Positions 1-7,900 of a stretch of DNA of 12,274 nt are shown here, one piece after another. The notes under the pieces were generated by a model. The model worked only from the letters and a program-made list of their open reading frames with translations. It was not told the DNA's origin and made no database searches. Made by a program: the position numbers and the translations under genes. The DNA lies in the NCBI GenBank assembly GCA_030535815.1, contig JAUNRD010000003.1, positions 9,203 through 21,476 of the forward strand, written 5' to 3'. Each line of letters begins with the position of its first letter. The first letter of the stretch is position 1. Source of the stretch: Clostridia bacterium. Its GTDB lineage: Bacteria > Bacillota > Clostridia > CAKSNL01 > HGM11501.

Positions 1-1558
1 CTCCCGTTGCATTATCCTTCGCCGTTCCGAAAACTGCACCTTCTTTTACGGTAAGCTCGTTACTTCTGAAATAAACCTTTATGCTTCCCGTAAGGTCGGA
101 TGCAAGGTTAAGGGTATTAGTTGATCTTAATTCCACGTTATGGGAATCCTCTTTTGTCACATTGCCTGATGCATCAGCTAAGTCATTGCCCGAAACATAT
201 GCATCACCCGACACATAAAAGAAAGCAACTCCTCCGGCAAAAACGCCGCTTCCGACCTGTGCCTTACAGCCTTCTATAGTTCCGCCTTCCATTTTAAGGG
301 TTCCTTCGTTTATAAAGAAGGCACCGCCGTTATTTTTGGCATAGCAGCCGGTAACCTTTGCTCCGCTTTTCATTATTACTTCAGTATTTTTATTTATAAG
401 AAATGCACCGCCGTTAGTGCCGTATCCGCCATAAACTTCTGCCCCATATCCAAGTGTTACAGAGCTTTTTGTTCCGCTTCCGTTTACGGTAACATTGTTG
501 TGCTTTTCGTTTAAGTCTATGTTTACATTTTCAAAAATTGCTCCCGCTTCATTAAGAAACGTTACATCGCCTTCGTATGTAATTGTGTAATTTCCGTCAC
601 CATTGCTTCCGTCAATCACAAAGCCTTTGGTTGTAATATTACCGGAAGGAAATGCAGTATCTGCTATAAGATGTATTGTCTCACCCTCAGCTTCTGTCAT
701 AGCCTCTTTAAGGCTGTTGTAAACCGTTCCAGACTCCTCATCGTCTCCTATATAGCATACCGCATCGGATTTTCTATATAAAACAAGATTTCCGTTTTTA
801 ACGGCACCTGTTATTTCGCCGTCCTCATCGAAAATAAAGTTTTCGGCACCCGTCGCCCCATCTTCTGCAATACCGAAGGCCGTGCCTTCAGTTGCATTAT
901 CAAAGGTTATGCCGACAGTTCCGGTAAAATCGTCCGCAAGGATTAAAGAATCAGCATCACGTACTTCTACGTTTGTTTCGCCCTTTGCTGTGCTTATGTT
1001 TCCTGTAATTGTCGCATTACCGGAAACTTTCATAATTCCATCTTCGTAAAGAGCAACTGCACCGCCTCTGTTTGCTGACTTACAGTCCTCTATGCTTCCG
1101 CCACTCATATTGACAGTTCCTCTTACGTGAAGTGCACCGCCGTTTGCGGATGCAGTAGAATTTCTTATAATGCATCCTTCTTCGATGTTTAATGTAGCGC
1201 CGCTTCTTACGATTGCTGTACCGCCGTCGCCTCCGCCACCGTTTTTAATTACTGTACCGCTTCCTAAAGTAAATTCGGTTGTACCCTTTATATCAAAACG
1301 GTAGCCTGCCATATCAATATTTACATTAGTAAGAGTTCCTGAAGGTTCATTAACTATAGCCACATTTCCCGTAAGGGTAATGGTATAGTTATTTTCCCCT
1401 TCCCCGCTTCCGTCTATGATATAACCTCCGGTTGTACCAAAGTTATCAGACGCTTCAAGAGTCGTATCGCAAAGAAGATGTACCACTTCGCCATCCGCTG
1501 CATAAAGTGCCGTTTTAAGAGATGTAAAAGTATTTTCCGCATCATCCCCTATATAGCA
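1..1558 (-). repeat. Two beta-helix modules of the third paralogue
   Basis: Protein-level tandem modules begin near 1558 and near 757, each with a Cys-Tyr-Ile-Gly-Asp-Asp opening. The repeat period is about 267 residues, matching the period in the two neighbouring large genes. The second module is truncated by the window edge. Confidence 0.8.
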
Positions 1559-1642
1559 CACGGCTTCCTCTGTTGCTGTTACGGTTATTCCCGACACCAG
1601 CATACAAAGTGCCAGTATAAAAGCCGTAATTCTGAGTTTCAT
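1..1642 (-). CDS. Secreted beta-helix repeat surface protein, third paralogue (3' end outside window)
   Basis: The frame is open from an ATG at 1642 to the left edge, giving about 547 residues with no stop. A GAGGGG ribosome binding site (1648-1653) lies 5 bases before the ATG. Residues 1-24 (MKLRITAFILALCMLVSGIT, then VTAT) form a signal peptide, so the product is exported. Two modules follow, at about residues 28-293 and from 295 to the edge. Each opens with a VCYIGDD motif, then an A-x-x-x-A-x-G-E-x-(V/I)-H-L strand and a GY/GF-(I/V)-I-D-G turn. After that come short Gly-rich rungs with GGA-hydrophobic motifs (GGALHV, GGAVAL, GGAFLI, GGAFFI), typical of right-handed parallel beta-helices and similar to the GGA motifs of Pmp-like repeats. 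Module 1 is closely related to the first module of the gene ending at 1873, partly identical at DNA level. Its C-terminus, and so its mode of attachment, is not seen. The beta-helix call is firm; an adhesin or glycan-binding role is inferred. Confidence 0.88.
   Translation of the reverse strand, partial: MKLRITAFILALCMLVSGITVTATEEAVCYIGDDAENTFTSLKTALYAADGEVVHLLCDTTLEASDNFGTTGGYIIDGSGEGENNYTITLTGNVAIVNEPSGTLTNVNIDMAGYRFDIKGTTEFTLGSGTVIKNGGGGDGGTAIVRSGATLNIEEGCIIRNSTASANGGALHVRGTVNMSGGSIEDCKSANRGGAVALYEDGIMKVSGNATITGNISTAKGETNVEVRDADSLILADDFTGTVGITFDNATEGTAFGIAEDGATGAENFIFDEDGEITGAVKNGNLVLYRKSDAVCYIGDDEESGTVYNSLKEAMTEAEGETIHLIADTAFPSGNITTKGFVIDGSNGDGNYTITYEGDVTFLNEAGAIFENVNIDLNEKHNNVTVNGSGTKSSVTLGYGAEVYGGYGTNGGAFLINKNTEVIMKSGAKVTGCYAKNNGGAFFINEGTLKMEGGTIEGCKAQVGSGVFAGGVAFFYVSGDAYVSGNDLADASGNVTKEDSHNVELRSTNTLNLASDLTGSIKVYFRSNELTVKEGAVFGTAKDNATG
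1038..1315 (-). repeat. 278-bp perfect direct repeat, copy A
   Basis: Every base from 1038 to 1315 matches 4187 to 4464 (constant offset 3149). The next base on the right-hand block differs (t at 1037 versus a at 4186), and mismatches are frequent on both sides. The copy lies inside module 1 of the third beta-helix gene and encodes about 92 residues, from the DMAGYRF strand to the ALYED strand. Confidence 0.97.
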
Positions 1643-1647
1643 AATAT

Positions 1648-1653
1648 CCCCTC
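1648..1653 (-). promoter_or_regulatory. Ribosome binding site of the third beta-helix gene
   Basis: On the minus strand GAGGGG lies 5 bases before the ATG at 1642. It fixes the start and shows that this long open frame, which has no stop inside the window, is a real gene. Confidence 0.85.
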
Positions 1654-1664
1654 ATTTCACGTAC

Positions 1665-1687
1665 GGGCGGTTCAAATTGAACCGCCC
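1665..1687. other. Intercistronic perfect palindrome (stem-loop)
   Basis: The arms GGGCGGTTCAA (1665-1675) and TTGAACCGCCC (1677-1687) are exact reverse complements around one central base. A real RNA hairpin would have about 9 pairs and a 5-base loop. It sits in the 57-base gap between the 52-residue gene and the third beta-helix gene. In the direction of the genes no U-run follows (GTACGTGAAA comes next), so it does not look like a minus-strand intrinsic terminator. On the plus strand TTTAAGTCATTTTT follows, a weak tail. A role in transcript processing, stability or uneven expression of the downstream gene is inference. Confidence 0.8.
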
Positions 1688-1699
1688 TTTAAGTCATTT

Positions 1700-1858
1700 T
1701 TAATTAAGGTCAATTTCTATCCACTGAATCTTTCCCTGACCGAGGATTTCTTCTGCTGTAACAAGTGAACTAAAACCGCTTACAAGCATAACATCCTCTA
1801 CTTCAAGCTCTGTTATGCTTAAAGCAGGGCTTTCATATTTTTTCTTTAATTCTTTCAT
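1700..1858 (-). CDS. 52-residue uncharacterised protein (K-Y-E-x-P type)
   Basis: The ATG at 1858 follows a strong GGGAGGG ribosome binding site (1866-1872, 7 bases upstream). That site begins directly after the stop codon of the preceding gene, so translation is probably coupled. The product starts MKELKKKYESPALSITELEV, continues with EDVMLVSG and ends in IQWIEIDLN. It has a basic first seven residues, an acidic remainder, no signal peptide, no membrane segment and no cysteine. I know no function for it. Short proteins with a Lys-Tyr-Glu-x-Pro start, an Ile/Leu-rich strand and an E-D-V-x-x-x-S-G segment are seen repeatedly in Clostridia, usually as hypothetical proteins; that comparison is from memory. 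The leader-like N-terminus leaves room for a peptide precursor, but no modifying enzyme is visible nearby. It may instead be a cytoplasmic accessory protein for the adjacent surface proteins. Confidence 0.72.
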   Translation of the reverse strand: MKELKKKYESPALSITELEVEDVMLVSGFSSLVTAEEILGQGKIQWIEIDLN

Positions 1859-1872
1859 CACAAAGCCCTCCC

Positions 1873-4800
1873 TTAAATTCCGCTTGCAGGCTTGGTGCCC
1901 AGATTTTTAATTGTGCCGTTACAGCTTGCAACGCTTATGCATTTTACATAAGGCATATAGCAAGGTGTCGCTACCCCTTTTATCTTTACAAAGCTTATTC
2001 CCGAAATAAGAGTCTCTGTTTTATCTTCAGGGATTTCCACAATATCGACTATATAAGCTTTTCCGTTTCCGGGCGTTACATCAAAGCTGCAGAACTTAGT
2101 GAGTGCTGATGCATCGCTTTCAATATCAAATTCATCCGTTGCAAGAGCGTATGTCCCGTAGTTTGAAACCGCCGCAGGAGATACGCTTTCAAAGGTGGTA
2201 AGGAAACGTATTACACCGGTTTTATCGCTGTATACACCGGAGTCAGCCTGAATGCTAACAGAAGGCTTACTTGTCCATTTAAGACTGTTTCCGTCAATAT
2301 ATGCATAAAGTTCTGCCTTGTCAGCCTTGATATTTTCTATTTTTTCAATTGTAACACCTGTCGCCGCAGTACCGAAAGCAGAATCCACTGCCGCAGTAAA
2401 GGTAGTGTTATCATAGTAGGAAATACCAACCTCGCCCGAAAAATCGCCTGCAATATTGAGGGAGTCAAAATCACGGATTTCAATGTTGTTTACGGGGCCT
2501 CTCGCACCATAAGAACTGGTGTTTCCTGTAACAGTGGCATTTCCTGAGAGATTGAGTGTTCCGCTTTCAACAACCAGGATACCGCCACCGCGGTTTGCTG
2601 TGGTGCCGCCCGTTATTGTTCCGCCCTTCATATTGAAGGTTCCGCCGTTTACGTGAACAGTTCCTCCGTTACCCGTTGCAGTACAACCGGAAATCATACT
2701 GCCCGGTTCCATATTAAGCACAACACCTGAGTTAAGAAGGGCTGCGCCGCCGTTACTTCCCTTACCGTTTTTAAAATGCGCTCCGTCTCCAAGGGTGAGA
2801 ACACTTGTGGTACCGTTATTTACGGTAACTGTGATGTGCTTTTCATTAAGATCAACAGTTACATTCTTAAATACCGCGCCTGCTTCGTTTAAGAGTGTAA
2901 CGTCACCCGTAAATGTAATTGTATAGCCTTCGCCGTCAATTATATATCCGGATGTACCAAGGTTTCCCGAGGGGAAAGATACATCCTTCGCAAGATGAAC
3001 GGTGTTTCCGTTTGCCGCAGTAAGAGCATCCTTAAGCACGCTGTATGCACCAAGATATGTTGTCACACCGTCTGTATGGGATGCAAGGTAGCAACAGAAA
3101 TCTTCTTCGCCCTTGAAGAAGAGTGTGCCATTAAGATTTGTTCCTGTAATACTGCTGTCCGATTCAAGATATAAGTTTTCTGCACCGCTTGCACCCTCTG
3201 TAGCTGTTCCAAAGCAAACGCCCTTTGCAGAATTATCTATAGTAACACCAATGCTTCCTGTAAAATCACCCGCAAGAGTAATGGCTGATGCATCTCTTAC
3301 CTCAAGATTATCACCGTTTGCCGTACTTGTATTTCCTGTTATTTCTGCATCTCCTGATATAACAATCTTACCGCCGGGATTTACCAATACACCGCCGCCT
3401 CTGCCGTATGCACTGCAGCCTGTTATACTTCCGCCTTCCATAGTTAAAGTCGCATTGGCAACAACAAAGAAAGCGCCTCCACCGTTATATACTTCGCAGT
3501 TTGTTACACTGCTGCCTTCCTTCATAACTACTTCTGTATTGGCGTAAATATATGCTGCACCGCCGTAAGAACCTGATGCCACATAGCCGTTTGTAAGAGT
3601 TGCTCTGTCTCCAAGAATAACCTTACATTTGTTGCTTCCTGTACGTTTAATCGTAAAACGGAATTTATTTAAATCAACCGTTATATCGGTAAATTCAAGA
3701 CCGTTTATGTCTGAAATTTCCACCACACTGTTTAATTTAAGAGTATGTCCGTTTCCGTCTAATACAAAACCGTTCTGGTTTGCCGGCATTTTAGTTCCGG
3801 TATATGTATAATCCCCGATAAGATAAATAACAGTACCTTTTTCTGTTACCGCGCTTATTGCTTCATCAAGTGTCTCATAAACTGTTCCTGTTATTCTGTC
3901 ATCTGTATAACAAACACCGTCTTTAACAAGATATAATGCTCCTTCTTTTGCATATCCTACGACAGATGAATCTTCATCGAAAATAAAGTTTTCGGCACCT
4001 GATGCCCCATCTTCTACTATACCAAAGAGAGTGCCTGATTCAGCATTATCAAAAGTTATGCCGATAGTTCCCGTAAAATCATCTGCAAGGATTAAAGAAT
4101 CTGCATCTCTTACCTCAACATTGTTTACACCCTTTGCCGTACTGATGTTTCCAGTAATTGTCGCATTACCGGAAATTTTCATTACACCATCTTCGTAAAG
4201 AGCAACTGCACCGCCTCTGTTTGCTGACTTACAGTCCTCTATGCTTCCGCCACTCATATTGACAGTTCCTCTTACGTGAAGTGCACCGCCGTTTGCGGAT
4301 GCAGTAGAATTTCTTATAATGCATCCTTCTTCGATGTTTAATGTAGCGCCGCTTCTTACGATTGCTGTACCGCCGTCGCCTCCGCCACCGTTTTTAATTA
4401 CTGTACCGCTTCCTAAAGTAAATTCGGTTGTACCCTTTATATCAAAACGGTAGCCTGCCATATCCACATTAACATTAGTAAGAGTTCCTGAATGTTCATT
4501 AGCTATAGCGACCTCTCCGGAAAGTGTAATTGTGTAGTTTTCGCCATTCTCGCCTGTTCCGTCAATTACATATCCTCCGCTTGTTCCGAGATTGGTTGCC
4601 GCCTCTAATGTAGCATCGCTTAAAAGATGTATTGTTTCGCCGTTCGCATTATAAATAGCTGTATTAAGAGATGTATATGTATTTTCTGTGTCATCGCCTA
4701 TATAGCACACAGCGCCTTCTGCGAAAAGCTCTGCTTCTTCCGAAAATTCCGCAATCTCAGGAAGCTCTTCTGTTTCAATGATTTCCTCTTCAATAATAAT

Positions 4801-4896
4801 ATCTTCGGCATCTGTTACTGTTGCAAATACACTTATGCCGAAAAGAATCATAGCTGCACAGACAAGTAAAGCCAAAAATTTCATTTTTCTTTTCAT
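1873..4896 (-). CDS. Secreted beta-helix repeat surface protein, second paralogue (1007 aa)
   Basis: The ATG at 4896 is chosen over a GTG at 4911 because the GGAGG (4905-4909) overlaps that GTG and lies 8 bases before the ATG. The product begins MKRKMKFLALLVCAAMILFG, a signal peptide, and a very acidic linker rich in Glu and Ile follows (about residues 31-58). Three right-handed beta-helix modules occupy about 63-323, 328-595 and 601-875. Each opens with a Cys-Tyr motif and carries Gly-Gly-Ala rungs (GGALHV, GGAVAL, GGAAYI, GGAFFV, GGAALL). The end (about 880-995) is a different domain, starting IQADSGVYSDKTGVIRFLTT and including NYGTYALATDEF. It resembles a domain met at the C-terminus of secreted Clostridia proteins whose function I do not know. 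No LPXTG or SLH motif is seen. The gene starts 19 bases after the upstream stop, so it shares that transcript. A cell-surface adhesin or glycan-binding role is inferred. Confidence 0.9.
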   Translation of the reverse strand: MKRKMKFLALLVCAAMILFGISVFATVTDAEDIIIEEEIIETEELPEIAEFSEEAELFAEGAVCYIGDDTENTYTSLNTAIYNANGETIHLLSDATLEAATNLGTSGGYVIDGTGENGENYTITLSGEVAIANEHSGTLTNVNVDMAGYRFDIKGTTEFTLGSGTVIKNGGGGDGGTAIVRSGATLNIEEGCIIRNSTASANGGALHVRGTVNMSGGSIEDCKSANRGGAVALYEDGVMKISGNATITGNISTAKGVNNVEVRDADSLILADDFTGTIGITFDNAESGTLFGIVEDGASGAENFIFDEDSSVVGYAKEGALYLVKDGVCYTDDRITGTVYETLDEAISAVTEKGTVIYLIGDYTYTGTKMPANQNGFVLDGNGHTLKLNSVVEISDINGLEFTDITVDLNKFRFTIKRTGSNKCKVILGDRATLTNGYVASGSYGGAAYIYANTEVVMKEGSSVTNCEVYNGGGAFFVVANATLTMEGGSITGCSAYGRGGGVLVNPGGKIVISGDAEITGNTSTANGDNLEVRDASAITLAGDFTGSIGVTIDNSAKGVCFGTATEGASGAENLYLESDSSITGTNLNGTLFFKGEEDFCCYLASHTDGVTTYLGAYSVLKDALTAANGNTVHLAKDVSFPSGNLGTSGYIIDGEGYTITFTGDVTLLNEAGAVFKNVTVDLNEKHITVTVNNGTTSVLTLGDGAHFKNGKGSNGGAALLNSGVVLNMEPGSMISGCTATGNGGTVHVNGGTFNMKGGTITGGTTANRGGGILVVESGTLNLSGNATVTGNTSSYGARGPVNNIEIRDFDSLNIAGDFSGEVGISYYDNTTFTAAVDSAFGTAATGVTIEKIENIKADKAELYAYIDGNSLKWTSKPSVSIQADSGVYSDKTGVIRFLTTFESVSPAAVSNYGTYALATDEFDIESDASALTKFCSFDVTPGNGKAYIVDIVEIPEDKTETLISGISFVKIKGVATPCYMPYVKCISVASCNGTIKNLGTKPASGI
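2272..4710 (-). repeat. Three tandem beta-helix modules of the second paralogue
   Basis: The modules map to about 4710-3928, 3915-3112 and 3096-2272. Module 3 has the same PSGNLGTSGYIIDG and RGPVNNIEIRD motifs as modules of the gene beginning at 8893. Module 1 is closest to module 1 of the gene beginning at 1642. Module 2 is the most diverged. The pattern is more consistent with modules being exchanged between genes than with simple duplication inside one gene. Confidence 0.8.
4187..4464 (-). repeat. 278-bp perfect direct repeat, copy B
   Basis: This is the partner of 1038-1315, identical at all 278 positions including third codon positions. It lies inside module 1 of the 1007-residue protein. 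Sequence directly outside both ends is recognisably related but carries many substitutions. Confidence 0.97.
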
Positions 4897-4904
4897 TTTT
4901 GTTT

Positions 4905-4909
4905 CCTCC
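4905..4909 (-). promoter_or_regulatory. Ribosome binding site that decides the start of the 1007-aa protein
   Basis: GGAGG lies 8 bases before the ATG at 4896. It overlaps the alternative GTG start at 4911, which therefore cannot use it. Confidence 0.85.
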
Positions 4910-4915
4910 ACTTTT

Positions 4916-7900
4916 TTAATTGGTTATGGTAACCGTTTTAGTTTCGCCATCCCAGGATACATTATATCCAAGCTGTTCGGATATAAATCTTATTGGCACG
5001 AATGTGCGGTTATCAGTTATTCTGGGCTCTGCCAAAAGATTATACCTTACCTCGCCGTAGGTGGGTGTGGTTACCTTAACTGTCTCGTATCTTATCTGCA
5101 GATAAATTTTTGTGTCGTCCTTTGTAATTGTTATTCCCTGCTCTCTGTCGCTCCACGCTATTTCTGCGCCCATAAGCTCTAAGAGTCCTCTTAAAGGAAT
5201 AAATGTAGTGCCGTTTTCTATGTAGGGTGCGGTATCAAGAGTTACCGTACCGTTTTTGTGGGTGATGTTTTTATCCCCGATAACAAGCTTGTAAATTTCT
5301 CGGCTTTCTTCAATTCGTCTTGTCTGTTCTTCATATGACTCATAAAAATCAATTTCCGTACAGCTCATTATTCCGTTGTAGCCGCGGTGTATCGCAAACT
5401 TGAAATATCTTGCCGTTACCGTTTCATCAAAGTGGTCAAATACAATGTCGTATGAGAAATCGCGAAGGAAGTTTTTCTTTACTTCTTCATAATTTTCTCC
5501 GTCGTTTGACGCATAAATCGTGTAATTGTACCAGTAGCCGGGAGAATCGTCCAGTCTCGGCTGATGACTTATAGCCTCTAAATTATAGCTTGCCCCCAGG
5601 TCTATTAAAATTTCAAGTTCACCTGTCTTAGGCTGATTCTGGAAGCATGTATCTTCACCGTCGATTACGTTCTGTATTATACGGCCTCCCCATACTTCTC
5701 CTTCGTAATACGCTGAGGCCTTTGACTTATCAATTTTATAAAGTCCGTCTTCCTTTGTTATTTTAAGGAAGTCTTCGTAATCTTTGGCTGTTTTAAGATT
5801 TTTGTTTTCCGAAATAAGCTCAATTTCTGCCAGTGATCCGTAACCGCCCATTCCGTCAAGTATCTGAACTCTTACCTTTTTTGTTTTTATGTTGCAGGTG
5901 AAAAATTCTCGTCTTAAGCCGTTTATCTGTCCTACCTTATAATCTCCTGCTTCTTTGAATTCTCCGTTTTCCTCCACGAAGAACTTTAGGTGAGCAACTT
6001 TTCCTGCTCCGCCGTCGGGGCGGTTAGCAAAACCAAAGCCCGAAATCACGGTTTCTTCAGGAAGAGTTATATCAATATTGAAAGGCGGATCGTCCTTTGC
6101 AACAATGGCGTTGTTTTCAACGGTATATCCCGAATGCCAGTAGGTAACAAGCGAACCGTCAATTAAACGGGGCCAGTTTACGGGGTTACCTGAATTTATT
6201 TCCACCTTCCAGTCCTTTTTGTCAACATAGCTTATACCGTCAGGCTCGGTATATATGGCTTCTCCCGTTCCCGAATCCTTTGCAGATGCCGTTTTAGCAA
6301 AAACAAGCTCGTTTCCGCTTACAGAACCTGAAAGACTCTTGTCAGAATCAAGGTAAAGCTTCCTTGCCCCCTTCACAGCACCGTTTGCTAAGCCGAAGGC
6401 ACTGCCTTCCTTAGCATCAGTTGCCATTGTGACACCGGCTGAGCCGGCAAATTCTCCGTTTAAGATTAAGTAATCCTTGGAGTCGAGTCTTATGTTTTCT
6501 TCCTTGCCTGCCTTGTTGATATTACCTTCAACCTTAGCATTCCCCGAAAGAACAAGCTTTCCGTTTTCGCTTACGCCGATACCGCTTCCCGAATTGGAAG
6601 TATTACCGATAACAGTTCCGCCCTTCATAACAAGAAGTCCGCCGTGAACGCGGATACCTCCGCCACCGCCGTCGCAGGTGTTGTTTCTGACCTGGCTTCC
6701 CTCTTCCATGTACATTTCGCCTTCGGGATAAATGAGTACCGCACCACCGTTGGACGCCTTACCATTTTCAACTATGGCACCCTTTCCCAAAGTAAGCTTT
6801 CCTGTATACTGAAGTACAAAATGATTTTTGTTATTAAGGTCAATGGTTGCATTAGTGAACTTCAGGTGGGAGCCGTAGATAAGCTTGATTTCGCTTTCCG
6901 CCTTGATTTTATAGCCGCCACCGTCGATATTTGCAATAATTGCACTGTAGCTTGAACCGCCTGTGTTGAGGCTCATATCACCCATAAGGTAAACTGTTTC
7001 GCCCTTTGATGCTTTTATTGCCTCGGATAAATTGGTGTAGGTTTTACCCTTATTTGTACCAATGTAGCAAAGGGGTTTTCCGTTTCCTACGGGAGTTGGT
7101 GTGCCGTCACCCTTTGTAAGCACAATTTTTCCGTCAGCTATGTTTCCCTTTACCGTATTATCCTTATCGAAGATAAGCTTTTCCGCTCCGCTTGCACCGC
7201 CTTCGGCTATCCCGATTGCAACTCCGACGGTTCCTTCGTCGTAGCTTATGCCTGCAGTTCCGGTAAACGCACCCTTTAATATAAGGCCGTCGCCGTCTCT
7301 TACTTCAATGTTGTTTACCGGGCCTCTTTGCTCGCTGGTGCTCTTGTTATTTACAACCTTGGAATTGCCCGTCAGTATAAGCGTACCGGTTTCATTTACA
7401 ATTATTCCGCCGCCTCGGTTTATACTGCTGCAGTTTTCTATGCTTCCGCCGTTCATGGTAAGCGTTCCGCCGTTTAAGAAGAAGCCACCGCCACTTCCCT
7501 TCGCCGCAACAGAGTTTCTTACAATGGCTCCTTCTTCCATTATTACTTCATTTCCTGCATTAACCAAAAATGCACCGCCGTTTGTACCTGAGCCGTTTTC
7601 AAACACCGCACCCTCTTTAAGAATCACCTTACAGGGCGAGCCTGTGGTACTTACGTTAATGTGGTGAGAATTAAGGTCAACGGTTACATTGGTAAAGGTA
7701 GCTCCCTTATCATTAAGAAGGGTAACATCTCCCTCTGCAAGAAGCCTGAAGTTTTCACCGCCGGGATTGGTTCCGTCTATCACATAGCCGTTTGTACCTA
7801 AATTTCCTGCCGGAAGATAAGCATTTTTAAGAAGATGAACTGTTTTTCCGTTCGCCGCATATAATGCGGTTTTAAGGTCGGAATATTTAATTCCGGATTC

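Noticed and set aside
1665..1687. Palindrome as an intrinsic terminator ending the minus-strand operon
   Set aside because: No U-run follows on that strand, and a well-started gene begins 22 bases further on. Partial termination cannot be excluded.
1478..1768. Plus-strand 96-residue open frame
   Set aside because: It spans the signal peptide of the third surface protein, the palindrome and the 52-residue gene on the other strand, has no good ribosome binding site, and its protein looks random and Cys-rich.
1700..1858. The 52-residue protein as a ribosomally made peptide precursor
   Set aside because: There is no radical SAM, lanthipeptide, protease or export gene in the window and no clear Cys/Ser/Thr-rich core, so only the open possibility is noted.
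3113..3547. Plus-strand open frames rich in proline (also at 7248-7667 and 8253-8570)
   Set aside because: They lie opposite the Gly-Gly-rich beta-helix codons; GGC/GGA on one strand reads as Pro/Ala on the other. They have no ribosome binding sites and recur wherever the modules do.
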